Shown: positions 32,684-40,829, numbered from the stretch's first letter. The stretch is 64,000 bases of DNA from Aeromicrobium sp. IC_218 (GCF_004336805.1 NZ_SJXM01000002.1:1-64000); one strand, 5' to 3'. The notes: a model not told the origin generated them from the sequence alone. Numbers and translations: made by a program.

Positions 32684-33236
32684 TGCGGTCCTCGCGCAGC
32701 GGGCCGGCCACCCGGTAGCGGCTCACGACGAAGGCACCGGCCCGGTGGGTCTCGACCAGCTCGAGGTCCAGCCGGCGCGGCAGCAGCGGGCGTCCCGCTC
32801 CCAGCACCACCGGTGCCACAGACACGACGACCTCGTCGAGCAGGCCGGCGTCCGCGAGCTGTCCGGCGAGGTCTCCCCCGCCCACGACCCACAGCGGCCG
32901 GTCGCCGGCGGCCTCGCGCATCGCGGCGTGCACCGCACCGACGTCCCCGGAGGCGAAGCGGATGTCCGCGCCGGGCAGCCGCTCCAGCTCGCGCGAGGTC
33001 ATCACCCAGCTGGGGACGCTGTAGGGCCACGCGCCGCCGCCGGCCGCGTCGAGGTGGCGCACCACCCACTCGTAGGTCGTCGAGCCCATGAGGATCGCGC
33101 CGACCCCGGCCATGAAGTCGGCGAACTCGGCCTCTCCCTCGGCGCCCTGCTCCTGGCGCAGCAGCCAGTCCAGCGAGTCGTCCGGGTCGGCCAGGAAGCC
33201 GTCGAGCGTCGTCGCGGTGTGGAAGGTGGTGGTCAT
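32673..33236 (-). CDS. Dihydrofolate reductase-like (RibD C-terminal domain) protein
   Basis: A 187-residue protein of the DHFR/RibD_C fold with an N-terminal FHTATTLDGFLADPDDSLDWL, then ILMGSTTYEWV and the NADPH-binding glycine cluster LWVVGGGDLAGQLADAGLLDEV. Such proteins act as NADPH-dependent reductases on unknown substrates; the classical DHFR active-site Asp is not obvious. It overlaps the upstream AraC-DinB gene (ATGA), so they are coupled. The last residues (about DRTAP) are encoded at the edge of the palindromic repeat, so the C-terminus may have been altered by repeat insertion. Confidence 0.87.
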   Translation of the reverse strand: MTTTFHTATTLDGFLADPDDSLDWLLRQEQGAEGEAEFADFMAGVGAILMGSTTYEWVVRHLDAAGGGAWPYSVPSWVMTSRELERLPGADIRFASGDVGAVHAAMREAAGDRPLWVVGGGDLAGQLADAGLLDEVVVSVAPVVLGAGRPLLPRRLDLELVETHRAGAFVVSRYRVAGPLREDRTAP

Positions 33237-34153
33237 CGGTCCTCCGGGTCCTGGGTGCGCCGGGCGCGCAGCCACTCGATGGGGTCGCCGTGGTCGACCT
33301 CGACCCCGGCGCCGCGCAGCAGGTGCCGCACGAGCTGGCGGCGGTGCGCGGAGTAGGTCAGCACGTGGGCCACGACGCTGCTCAGCACGAAGCTCTCCGG
33401 CGGGTCGCAGAGCGCGTCGACCAGCCGGTCGTCCCACGCGCCGCGGCGGTCGAGGTCGCGCACGGTCGCCAGCCAGCGGGCGGCCGCGGACTCGTGCCGC
33501 TCGAGCAGCTCGGCGACGTCCGCCGCCTCGCGCTGGTCCGGCAGGTCCAGGCCCTGGATGGACGCGAGCCAGACCTCCAGCGTCCGCACCGAGCGGTCGA
33601 GGACGGCCAGGACGGACTCCTCCGGGCCGTCCCAGGCGAGCACGGTCAGGCCCGGCGCCAGCGGCCGGCGCAGGACGTCGTCGTCGAGTCCCTCGGCCAG
33701 CTCGAGCAGGTGCCGGGTGTCGTCGAGGTCGTGGCGGACGAGCTGCTCGGTCAACGGGTTCATGGCGTGCTCCGTGCTGCGGACCCACAGCGAGGTGGGC
33801 GGGTGGAAGTGGATGCCGTTCGGGGCGGGCAGCCAGGGCTCGGCGTCGTCCACGGCCCGGCTCGGCGGGTGCCCGAACGCTCGGGTGAAGGCGCGGCTGA
33901 AGCCCTCGACCGACTCGTACCCGGCCTCCCACGCGGCGTCGGTGACGCTCGTCCCGCCACGTAGGCGCCAGGCGGCCCGTTCGAGCATGACCCGGCGCCG
34001 CATCGCGACCGGCGCCTCGCCGGCGGCGCGCGACAGCGTCCGCGACAGGTGGAACGGGGAGGCGTAGGCGTCCTGCGCCATCTCGTCCAGGCTGCGGTTG
34101 TCCTCGTCGAGCACGGCGTCGAGCAGCTCGCGCAGGCGGTCCCGTCCGGTCAT
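33233..34153 (-). CDS. AraC-type HTH fused to a DinB-like domain
   Basis: This 306-residue fusion has an N-terminal AraC/XylS DNA-binding domain (about 1-105) with SVTDAAWEAGYESVEGFSRAFTRAFGHPPS as the second helix-turn-helix. A C-terminal helical-bundle domain (about 130-300) resembles DinB/maleylpyruvate isomerase proteins, including AHVLTYSAHRRQLVRHLLR with metal-ligand-like histidines. DinB-fold proteins use metal and often a small thiol. The fusion suggests a regulator sensing a metabolite through that bundle. CAGACT six bases before the ATG supports leaderless expression. It is coupled to the downstream DHFR-like reductase, a possible target. Confidence 0.83.
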   Translation of the reverse strand: MTGRDRLRELLDAVLDEDNRSLDEMAQDAYASPFHLSRTLSRAAGEAPVAMRRRVMLERAAWRLRGGTSVTDAAWEAGYESVEGFSRAFTRAFGHPPSRAVDDAEPWLPAPNGIHFHPPTSLWVRSTEHAMNPLTEQLVRHDLDDTRHLLELAEGLDDDVLRRPLAPGLTVLAWDGPEESVLAVLDRSVRTLEVWLASIQGLDLPDQREAADVAELLERHESAAARWLATVRDLDRRGAWDDRLVDALCDPPESFVLSSVVAHVLTYSAHRRQLVRHLLRGAGVEVDHGDPIEWLRARRTQDPEDR

Positions 34154-34208
34154 GACCTCAGTCTGGCGGCGCGCCGGCCCGCGGCGCTTGACCGTTCTTG
34201 CCCCGTGC

Positions 34209-34526
34209 TCAGTCGCGCGCGGCGCCGAGCACCGCGTCCAGCAGGCCCGGGTAGGCCGCCTCGAGGTCGTCGCGGCGCAGGCTGATGCGGCGGTTGCGCC
34301 CGACGGGCTCGTTGCGGATGACCCCGGCCTCGCGCAGCACCTTCATGAGGTGCGAGCGCGTCGACTTCGGCATGTCGGGCACGGCGGTGCAGTCGGCCAT
34401 GTCGAGCGGCCCGTCGGCCAGCTCGCGGACGATCGCGAGCCGCGCGGGGTCGCTCAGCGCGAACAGCACCTCGGTGACGGGGACGTCCCGCACGTCGGGA
34501 TGGATCAGCACGCTGGGTCCGGGCAT
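34209..34526 (-). CDS. ArsR-family transcriptional regulator
   Basis: A 105-residue winged helix. The HTH is in FALSDPARLAIVRELADGPLDM and MPKSTRSHLMKVLREAGVIRNEPVGRNRRISL. A single cysteine (in MADCTAVPD) is present, so a Cys-pair metal site of the classical ArsR type is not evident. It is divergent from an MFS exporter gene 80 bases away and is the likely repressor of it. TATGAT lies six bases before the ATG (34526), a leaderless arrangement. Confidence 0.88.
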   Translation of the reverse strand: MPGPSVLIHPDVRDVPVTEVLFALSDPARLAIVRELADGPLDMADCTAVPDMPKSTRSHLMKVLREAGVIRNEPVGRNRRISLRRDDLEAAYPGLLDAVLGAARD

Positions 34527-34539
34527 GGTTCGATCATAC

Positions 34540-34600
34540 TTGAACGATCGGGTCGCGGCGGTCTATCGTCAGGCCAGTTCCACTTCTCTCGAACGATTGG
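34540..34600 (+). promoter_or_regulatory. Promoter and direct repeat between ArsR regulator and MFS gene
   Basis: TTGAAC (34540-34545), an 18-base spacer and TATCGT (34564-34569) form a good sigma-A-like promoter for the MFS gene. TTGAACGATCGG (34540-34551) and TCGAACGATTGG (34589-34600) are a near-identical direct repeat, one overlapping the -35 and one within the leader. These are candidate binding sites for the divergent ArsR-type regulator. Confidence 0.55.
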
Positions 34601-34606
34601 CCCGCC

Positions 34607-35815
34607 GTGTCCACCACCGCCCCCGCTCGTCCGACCCGCCGTCTGCGGGCCGGCAGCACCGCCGCGTTCGTCCTCGCGCTGGCGTCCGCCGTCGCGATGA
34701 TGGGCGCGGCCAGCGCCCCGTCGCCGTTCTACCCGGTGCTCCAGGCCGAGATCGGGTTCTCCGCGCTCGCGTCGACGTCGATCTTCGCGGTGTACGCCTT
34801 CGCGCTGCTGGTCGCGCTGCTGGTGACCGGCTCGCTGTCGGACCACGTCGGACGCCGTCCGGTGCTGTCGGCCGGGTTCGCGATCCTCGCGGTGAGCATG
34901 GTCGTGTTCTGGCACGCCGGGTCGGTCGAGGCGCTGCTGGCCGCCCGCGTCGTGCAGGGCCTGGCCGCCGGCCTGCTGCTTTCGGCCCTCACCGCCGCGG
35001 TGGTCGACCTCGAGCCGCCGTCGCGCCCGGGCAGCGCCGCGGTCGCCAACGCCGTGCTGCCGCTGGCCGGCATGGCCATCGGCGCGGCCGTGAGCGGCTG
35101 GGTGCTGGACGTCTCGGACTCCCCCGAGCCGGTGGTGTTCGGCGTCCTCACCGGGCTCTACCTGGTCGTGACCGTGGCGGTGTGGGCGCTGCCCGAGACG
35201 TCCCCCGGCCACGACGGGCTGCTGCACTCGCTGCGCCCGCGCGTCGGCGTGCCGGCCGCGGCCCGGGCGGCGTTCCTGCGCAGCACGCCGGCCATCGTGG
35301 CCGGCTGGGCCACCGGCGGCCTGTACCTCTCGCTGGGCGCCCCGCTGATCGGTCAGCTGGGCGGCGAGAGCCACCTGGCCCAGGGCCTGGTCGTCAGCGT
35401 CCTGACCGGCGGCGGCGCGCTGGCCGCGTTCCTCATGCGGTCGCTGAGCCCGCGAGCGCTCACGCTCTACGGCACCGGTGCGCTGGCCGTCGGCACCGCG
35501 CTCACGCTGACGGCCCTGGCGCTGGACACCCTCGGCTGGTTCGTGGCCGCCGTGGCGGTGGCCGCGACCGGGTTCGGCACCGCGTTCATGGGCGTCATGC
35601 GCTCGGTGACCCCGACGGTCGGTCCGGCCGAGCGCGGCGAGCTGTTCGCCGCCGTGTTCGTGTTCAGCTACGTCGCGTTCGGCCTGCCGGCGGTCGCCGC
35701 CGGCTTCGCCGTGCCCCACCTGGGCCTGGAGACCACGACGTACGTCTACGGCGCGGCCATCACCGTACTGGCGACGACGGCCGCGCTGCTGCGCCGGTTC
35801 GCGACGACCGAGTAG
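34607..35815 (+). CDS. Major facilitator superfamily transporter
   Basis: The 402-residue membrane protein has about 12 hydrophobic helices. The MFS motif A region GSLSDHVGRRPVL is between helices 2 and 3. GLAAGLLLSALTAAVVD lies in the next helices and a second-half equivalent in the middle loop. It resembles drug or metabolite exporters and probably uses the proton motive force. The substrate is unknown. The start is GTG at 34607. Divergent placement from an ArsR regulator implies inducible export. It ends three bases from the convergent dodecin gene. Confidence 0.88.
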   Translation: MSTTAPARPTRRLRAGSTAAFVLALASAVAMMGAASAPSPFYPVLQAEIGFSALASTSIFAVYAFALLVALLVTGSLSDHVGRRPVLSAGFAILAVSMVVFWHAGSVEALLAARVVQGLAAGLLLSALTAAVVDLEPPSRPGSAAVANAVLPLAGMAIGAAVSGWVLDVSDSPEPVVFGVLTGLYLVVTVAVWALPETSPGHDGLLHSLRPRVGVPAAARAAFLRSTPAIVAGWATGGLYLSLGAPLIGQLGGESHLAQGLVVSVLTGGGALAAFLMRSLSPRALTLYGTGALAVGTALTLTALALDTLGWFVAAVAVAATGFGTAFMGVMRSVTPTVGPAERGELFAAVFVFSYVAFGLPAVAAGFAVPHLGLETTTYVYGAAITVLATTAALLRRFATTE

Positions 35816-35818
35816 CGA

Positions 35819-36034
35819 CTACTCGTCGTCCTCGAGGCGGAAGCCGATCTTCATCGTGACCTGGTAGTGCGACACCTCGGTGTCGACGATCTGGCCGCGG
35901 ATGCCCACGACCTCGAACCAGTCCAGGTGGCGCAGCGTCTGCCCGGCGCGCTTGATGCCGTTCTGCACGGCCTCGGAGACGCCCTCGGGGGACGTGCCGA
36001 CGATCTCGGTGACTCGGTAGGTGCGGTCGCTCAT
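35819..36034 (-). CDS. Dodecin (flavin-binding small protein)
   Basis: This 71-residue protein is the standard length of dodecins and has their pattern: YRVTEIVGTSPEGVSEAVQNGIKRAGQTLRHLDWFEVVGIRG, then a strand ending in YQVTMKIGFRLE. The conserved Trp39-region residue stacks flavin in the dodecameric shell. It stores or buffers FMN/FAD or related flavins. CATGAT six bases before the ATG supports a leaderless start. The gene stands alone. Confidence 0.95.
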   Translation of the reverse strand: MSDRTYRVTEIVGTSPEGVSEAVQNGIKRAGQTLRHLDWFEVVGIRGQIVDTEVSHYQVTMKIGFRLEDDE

Positions 36035-36076
36035 GCGCCCATCATGCCGTGCGGACGTCCGGCGTACGCTGGCAGC

Positions 36077-36394
36077 ATGGAACGCAGCAGGGGTCGTCGC
36101 GACGCCGAGGTCCAGTCCATCACCTCGGCCAGCGTGCCCCACACCGAGGAGCTCGACGGGCGCATGAAGCGCTACGCGCTGTCGATGGGCATCCGGTCGG
36201 TCTGCTTCGTGCTGGCCGTGCTCGCGGCCACCTGGCTGCACTGGCTCGTGGTCGCCCTGCTGCTCATGGCCGCGGCCATCGTCCTGCCCTACGTGGCCGT
36301 CGTCATGGCCAACGCCGGCGTGCGCCGCAAGGGCGCGGGACCGAGCCCGTTCGGACCCGAGGACCGTCCGCAGATCGAGGGCCCGCGTGGCTGA
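36077..36394 (+). CDS. DUF3099 membrane protein
   Basis: A 105-residue actinobacterial protein with a charged N-terminus carrying the DUF3099 hallmark (SITSASVPHTEELDGRMKRYALSMGIRSVCF), then two transmembrane helices (about 38-52 and 55-76). The function is unknown. It is usually found, as here, near SURF1 and MoaA genes. TACGCT (36065-36070) six bases before the ATG fits a leaderless transcript. Its 3' end overlaps the following small gene by eight bases. Confidence 0.87.
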   Translation: MERSRGRRDAEVQSITSASVPHTEELDGRMKRYALSMGIRSVCFVLAVLAATWLHWLVVALLLMAAAIVLPYVAVVMANAGVRRKGAGPSPFGPEDRPQIEGPRG

Positions 36395-36593
36395 CGCGCT
36401 GACGTGCTCGGCGAAGGGCTGCGGTGCCGAGGCGACGTCCGGGCTGCAGTGGAACAACCCCAAGATCCACACGCCCGACCGACGCAAGGTCTGGATGGCG
36501 TGCCCCGAGCACACCGCCTCGTTGCAGCAGTTCCTGGACGCTCGCGGCTTCTGGCGCGAGACCGTGCCGGCCGCCCAGGCCGAGGCCCGCTAG
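36387..36593 (+). CDS. Small conserved actinobacterial protein with Cys/His cluster
   Basis: A 68-residue protein containing C-x4-C near the N-terminus (CSAKGC) and C-x2-H further on (ACPEH), a potential zinc site, plus W residues in LQWNNPKIHTP and GFWRE. No function is known; it is conserved as a small protein after DUF3099 in related genomes. GTG at 36387 overlaps the DUF3099 stop, so the two are coupled. Confidence 0.75.
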   Translation: MADALTCSAKGCGAEATSGLQWNNPKIHTPDRRKVWMACPEHTASLQQFLDARGFWRETVPAAQAEAR

Positions 36594-36636
36594 CCGCCCA
36601 CGGCGGCAGGATCGGCGGCGCCGCTAGGTTGTGGCC

Positions 36637-37179
36637 GTGTTCGAGAGCCGCCGCATCCTGCCGCGCACCGACGAGTCCGCCGCCATGGTGGACGGGGTCG
36701 AGCGCGCGTTCGCGGTGTGCGAGCGGCTGAACCGGCTGCCCCGCGCCGACCAGGACGCGATCCGCGCCGCCGTCGCCGAGCTGACCAGCACCGACATTCA
36801 CTCCTCCGTGCGCGTCGTCCCGCCGCTGTGGAGCGACCACGGCCGGGCGCTGCGGCTCGGCGAGCGCGTGTTCGTCAACCACGGCTGCACGATCAACGAC
36901 CTGGGCGGCATCTCGATCGGTGACGACGTGATGGTCGGGCCGAACGTCCAGCTCCTCAGCGCCGGGCACCCGGTCGACCCGGCCGAGCGCCGGGCCGGGG
37001 TCGTGGTCGCCCGCATCGAGCTCGGCCGGGGCGTCTGGATCGGAGCCGGGGCCACCGTGCTGCAGGGCGTCTCGATCGGAGAGGACTCGGTGGTCGCCGC
37101 CGGGGCGGTGGTGACGCGTGACGTGCCGGCCCGGGTGCTCGTGGCCGGCGTGCCGGCGAGGGTCGTGCGGAGCCTGTAG
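36637..37179 (+). CDS. Hexapeptide-repeat O-acetyltransferase (maltose/NodL-type)
   Basis: This 180-residue left-handed beta-helix acetyltransferase has hexapeptide repeats from GGISIGDDVMVGPNVQLLS and continuing through GRGVWIGAGATVLQGVSIGEDSVVAAGAVVTRDVPARVLVAG. The catalytic His is in NHGC or SAGHPVD as in maltose O-acetyltransferases. It transfers acetyl from acetyl-CoA to a sugar or similar hydroxyl. The start GTG at 36637 is preferred to the in-frame GTG at 36631 because TAGGTT (36625-36630) ends six bases before 36637. It ends 16 bases from the convergent moaA. Confidence 0.86.
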   Translation: MFESRRILPRTDESAAMVDGVERAFAVCERLNRLPRADQDAIRAAVAELTSTDIHSSVRVVPPLWSDHGRALRLGERVFVNHGCTINDLGGISIGDDVMVGPNVQLLSAGHPVDPAERRAGVVVARIELGRGVWIGAGATVLQGVSIGEDSVVAAGAVVTRDVPARVLVAGVPARVVRSL

Positions 37180-37195
37180 CCGCTCCCCCGGCCCG

Positions 37196-38182
37196 CTAGC
37201 CGCCGATCGCCGACATCGGGCGCGTCGGCTGGAGGAAGGCCGGGTCGTCGATGCCGTGCCCCGGGCGCTTCGTGGCCATGGCCGCGACCCAGCGCTCGGC
37301 GAGCTCCTCGTCGCTCGCCCCGGCGCGCATCGCGGCGCGCAGGTCGGACTCCTCGCGGGCGAACAGGCAGTTGCGCACCTGCCCGTCGGCGGTGAGCCGC
37401 ACCCGGTTGCAGTCGCCGCAGAACGGACGCGTGACCGAGCCGATGATGCCCACGGTGTGCGGGCCGTCGTCGACCAGGAACTTCTCGGCCGGCGCGGAGC
37501 CGCGACCGTCGAGCGGCGTCAGCCGGAAGCTCTCGCCGAGCAGGGCCAGCGTCTCGTCGGCCGTGACCATGCTGGCGCGGTCCCAGCCGTGCTGGGCGTC
37601 CAGCGGCATCTGCTCGATGAAGCGCAGCTCGTACTCGTGCTTCATGCACCAGCGCAGCAGGTCGGGCGCCTCGGCGTCGTTGATGCCGCGCAGCAGCACC
37701 GCGTTGACCTTGACCGGACGCATGCCGGCGGCCTGGGCGGCCGCGAGCCCGTCGAGCACGTCGTGCAGCCGCGGACGTCGCGTGATGCGCTCGAAGGTGT
37801 CGGCATCGGTGGTGTCGAGGCTGACGTTGACCCGGTCGAGCCCGGCCGCCGCCAGCGCGACGGCAGTGTGCTTGAGCCCGAGCGCGTTGGTCGTGATCGC
37901 GGTGCGCGGCGAGCCCGGCAGCGCCTTGGTGGCGGCCACGATGGCCGGCAGGCCGCGGCGCAGCAACGGCTCGCCGCCGGTGAAGCGGACGTCGGTGACG
38001 CCGAGCCGCGTCACGGCGATCGCGATGAGCCGGTTCAGCTCGTCGTCGGTGAGGGTCTCGTCGGCCGGCATCCAGTCCAGCCCCTCGGCCGGCATGCAGT
38101 ACTGGCAGCGCAGGTTGCACCGGTCGGTCAACGAGACGCGCAGGTCCGTCGCGACACGACCGTGACCATCCCCGAGCTGCAT
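37196..38182 (-). CDS. moaA: GTP 3',8-cyclase MoaA
   Basis: The 328-residue radical SAM enzyme catalyses the first step of molybdenum-cofactor synthesis, converting GTP to 3',8-cyclo-GTP. The SAM cluster CNLRCQYC has Cys22, Cys26 and Cys29. The C-terminal cluster is CGDCNRVRLTADGQVRNC. The catalytic C-terminal Gly-Gly tail (SAIGG) is intact. FTGGEPLLR is the usual GGE motif. TAGGGT six bases before the ATG, together with GAAGG, gives a strong start. No other moa gene is in the window. Confidence 0.96.
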   Translation of the reverse strand: MQLGDGHGRVATDLRVSLTDRCNLRCQYCMPAEGLDWMPADETLTDDELNRLIAIAVTRLGVTDVRFTGGEPLLRRGLPAIVAATKALPGSPRTAITTNALGLKHTAVALAAAGLDRVNVSLDTTDADTFERITRRPRLHDVLDGLAAAQAAGMRPVKVNAVLLRGINDAEAPDLLRWCMKHEYELRFIEQMPLDAQHGWDRASMVTADETLALLGESFRLTPLDGRGSAPAEKFLVDDGPHTVGIIGSVTRPFCGDCNRVRLTADGQVRNCLFAREESDLRAAMRAGASDEELAERWVAAMATKRPGHGIDDPAFLQPTRPMSAIGG

Positions 38183-38262
38183 GCCTTCACCCTACGGCCC
38201 GGACCTGACGAGCACCCGCCCCGCGCGCCACGGACTTGCCGCGACGGCCTATCGTCGGGGAC

Positions 38263-39057
38263 GTGGTGCGCACCCTCCTCCGCTGGACGCTCGCGGTCGT
38301 CGTCGTGGCGTTCCTGGCCTGGGCCTGCTGGGCGCTGGGCCAGTGGCAGTGGGACAAGCACGACCGCATCGACGCCGACTCCGCGCGCATCCAGCGCTAC
38401 CTCGACGAGCCGCCCGTGCCGATCGACTCCCTCGTGCGTCCCGGCGACTCCGTCGCGAAGGACGAGGAGTGGCGTCCGGTGAGCGTCACGGGCACCTACG
38501 ACACGTCCCAGCAGGTGACGGTCCGGTTCACGACCCGCGACAAGCAGCCCGGCGTCGACGTCGTCACCCCGCTGGTGACGGCGGACGGCACGGCCGTGCT
38601 GGTCAACCGGGGCTGGGTGCAGGTGCCCAACAACGACGTCGCCAGCATCGACATCCCCGACCCGCCCGCGGGCGAGGTCACCATCACCGCCTGGCTGCGT
38701 CCCGACACCGGGGCCGACGGCAGCGCGATCGCCGTGCAGGACGAGCAGGTGCGCGCGATCTCGAGCAAGGTGCTGGCCGACCACACCGGCTACACGCTCT
38801 ACCCGGGCTTCGTCGAGCTGCAGGAGGAGGACCCGGCGCCGGCCGAGTCGCTCGCCCACGAGCCGGCGCCCGAGGAGTCCTCGGCGCAGAACTTCTTCTA
38901 CGCGTGGCAGTGGTGGTTCTTCGGCATCCTCGGGCTGACCGGCGCCGTGTACTTCGGCCGCCAGTCCGTGCTCGAGCTGCGCGAGCGCCGCGCGGCGCGC
39001 CGGGCCGAGGCCGCCGACGCGGACGACCGTCAGGCCAGCGAGACCAGCTCGGCGTAG
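38263..39057 (+). CDS. SURF1-family cytochrome oxidase assembly protein
   Basis: A 264-residue protein with an N-terminal helix (about 9-28) and a C-terminal helix (about 213-235), typical of SURF1. Between them lies the extracytoplasmic domain with GQWQWDKH, RPVSVTGTYD, NRGWVQVP and a C-terminal NFFYAWQWWFFGIL. SURF1 proteins assist insertion of heme into aa3-type oxidase. ctaA and ctaB for heme A synthesis are in the same window. GTG at 38263 has TATCGT seven bases upstream. The last 28 bases overlap the convergent ABC-F gene, an unusual antisense overlap of coding 3' ends. Confidence 0.9.
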   Translation: MVRTLLRWTLAVVVVAFLAWACWALGQWQWDKHDRIDADSARIQRYLDEPPVPIDSLVRPGDSVAKDEEWRPVSVTGTYDTSQQVTVRFTTRDKQPGVDVVTPLVTADGTAVLVNRGWVQVPNNDVASIDIPDPPAGEVTITAWLRPDTGADGSAIAVQDEQVRAISSKVLADHTGYTLYPGFVELQEEDPAPAESLAHEPAPEESSAQNFFYAWQWWFFGILGLTGAVYFGRQSVLELRERRAARRAEAADADDRQASETSSA

Positions 39058-40628
39058 GAGTCGCTCCACAGGTCCTCGTCGCCGTCGGGCAGCAGCAGCA
39101 CCCGGTCCGGCTCGAGCGCGCGCACGGCGCCCTCGTCGTGCGAGACGAGCACGATCGCGCCCTCGTAGGTGCGGATGGCGCGCAGCACCTCCTCGCGCGA
39201 CGCGGGGTCCAGGTTGTTGGTCGGCTCGTCGAGCAGCAGCACGTTGGCGCTGGAGACGATGAGGCTGGCCAGGGCCAGACGCGTCTTCTCACCACCGGAC
39301 AGCACGCCGGCCGGCTTGGCCGTGTCGTCGCCGCTGAACAGGAACGAGCCGAGCACGCTGCGCGCCTCGGTGTCGGTCAGCTGCGGGGCGCTGGCCTGCA
39401 TGTTCTCCAGCACGCTGCGGCTCGTGTCGAGCGTCTCGTGCTCCTGGGCGAAGTAGCCGATCTTGAGCCCGTGGCCGGGCAGGATCTCGCCGGTGTCGGG
39501 GGTCAGCGTGCCGGCCAGCATCCGCAGCAGCGTCGTCTTGCCCGCGCCGTTGAGCCCCAGGATGACCACGCGGCTGCCCTTGTCGATGGCCAGGTCGACG
39601 CCGGCGAAGATCTCCAGCGCGCCGTACGACTTCGACAGCCCCTCGGCCATGAGCGGCGTCTTGCCGCACGGTGCCGGCTTCGGGAAGGTGATGTGGGCGA
39701 CCTTGTCGCTCTGGCGCTCGTCCTCGAGGCCGGACATGAGCTGCTCGGCCCGGCGCAGCATCTGCTGGGCCGCGGACGCCTTGCTGGCCTTGGCCCGCAT
39801 CTTGTTGCCCTGCAACGTGAGCCGCTCGGCCGTCTTGGTGGCGATCTCGCGCTCGCGGCGGCGACGCTGCTCGTCGGCCTGGCGCTGCTTGAGGTAGGAC
39901 TTCCAGCCCATGTTGTAGATGTCGATCGTGGCCCGGTTCGCGTCCAGGTAGAGGACCTTGGTGACGGTCTCCTCGATCAGGTCGACGTCGTGGCTGATGA
40001 TGATGAGCCCGCCGGAGAAGTTCTTGAGGAAGCCGCGCAGCCAGGCGATCGAGTCGGCGTCCAGGTGGTTGGTCGGCTCGTCCAGCAGCAGCGTGTCGGC
40101 GTCGGAGAACAGGATGCGCGCCAGCTCGATGCGGCGGCGCTGACCACCGGACAGCGTCGACAGCGGCTGCTCCATGATCCGGTCGGGCAGGCCCAGGCTG
40201 GTGGCGATCGTGACCGCCTCGGACTCGGCCGCGTAGCCGCCGCCGGCGGAGAACTCCCCCTCGGCGTTGGCGTACGAGCGCATCGCCTTCGCGGCGATGT
40301 CGGGGTCGGGCGAGCCCATGTCGATCTCGGCCTTGCGCATGCGCACCAGCGCGTCGTCCAGGCCGCGCGCACCGAGGATGCGGTCGCGGGCGGTGGTCGA
40401 CAGGTCGCCGGACTTGGGGTCCTGGGGCAGGTAGCCGATCTTGCCGGTGCTGGTGATGGTGCCCTGGGCCGGCTGGCCGTCGCCGGACAGCATGCGGGTC
40501 AGCGTGGTCTTGCCGGCGCCGTTGCGACCGACGAGGCCGACCTTGTCGCCCTTGTCGACACGGAACGAGACGTCGGACATGAGGACGCGCGCGCCGAAGC
40601 GCAGCTCCACTCCGGAGACGGTGAGCAT
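39030..40628 (-). CDS. ABC-F ATP-binding protein (ribosome-associated)
   Basis: This 532-residue protein has two ABC domains and no membrane segment. Walker A motifs GRNGAGKTT and GLNGAGKTT, signatures LSGGQ and LSGGE, and LLLDEPTNHLD and LLLDEPTNNLD are present. The interdomain linker (about 235-300) is long, helical and basic (KQRQADEQRRRREREIATKTAERL), where ABC-F proteins contact the ribosome. Members act on translation (EttA-like) or confer antibiotic resistance; this one has no resistance-type linker that could be named. A tiny leaderless uORF (40689-40712) lies in its leader. ATG at 40628 is preceded by GAAGG. Confidence 0.92.
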   Translation of the reverse strand: MLTVSGVELRFGARVLMSDVSFRVDKGDKVGLVGRNGAGKTTLTRMLSGDGQPAQGTITSTGKIGYLPQDPKSGDLSTTARDRILGARGLDDALVRMRKAEIDMGSPDPDIAAKAMRSYANAEGEFSAGGGYAAESEAVTIATSLGLPDRIMEQPLSTLSGGQRRRIELARILFSDADTLLLDEPTNHLDADSIAWLRGFLKNFSGGLIIISHDVDLIEETVTKVLYLDANRATIDIYNMGWKSYLKQRQADEQRRRREREIATKTAERLTLQGNKMRAKASKASAAQQMLRRAEQLMSGLEDERQSDKVAHITFPKPAPCGKTPLMAEGLSKSYGALEIFAGVDLAIDKGSRVVILGLNGAGKTTLLRMLAGTLTPDTGEILPGHGLKIGYFAQEHETLDTSRSVLENMQASAPQLTDTEARSVLGSFLFSGDDTAKPAGVLSGGEKTRLALASLIVSSANVLLLDEPTNNLDPASREEVLRAIRTYEGAIVLVSHDEGAVRALEPDRVLLLPDGDEDLWSDSYAELVSLA

Positions 40629-40688
40629 GAGAGAACCTTCGAGATTGCGTGGATGGCGAGGACGAGGAGGCGAGCAGGGGCTCGCGCG

Positions 40689-40712
40689 TCACTCCAGCCG
40701 GATGATGTCCAC
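40689..40712 (-). CDS. Leader peptide uORF (VDIIRLE) upstream of the ABC-F gene
   Basis: A GTG at 40712 opens an 8-codon frame encoding seven residues ending in TGA at 40689. TAGACT (40724-40719 on the minus strand) lies exactly six bases before the GTG, the same spacing as at other leaderless genes here. The main ATG follows 60 bases after the uORF stop. Ribosomes stalled on this peptide could alter expression of the ABC-F gene, as seen for some ABC-F resistance genes; that is inference. Confidence 0.5.
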   Translation of the reverse strand: MDIIRLE

Positions 40713-40780
40713 CGAGCCAGTCTACGGGCCCGACCCCCACGAGGCCGAGACCCGGACGCCGTGTGACGAGTCACGCGACG

Positions 40781-40811
40781 CGACCTCCCCCGGCCGGGCC
40801 GGAGGAGGTCG
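40781..40811. terminator. Terminator hairpin after the suf operon
   Basis: CGACCTCC (40781-40788) pairs with GGAGGTCG (40804-40811); GC-rich arms inside extend the stem. It lies 18 bases downstream of the sufT stop on the minus strand, and just before the ABC-F leader. It likely separates the two transcripts. Confidence 0.7.
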
Positions 40812-40829
40812 CAGGTCGTCGAGCGTGGC

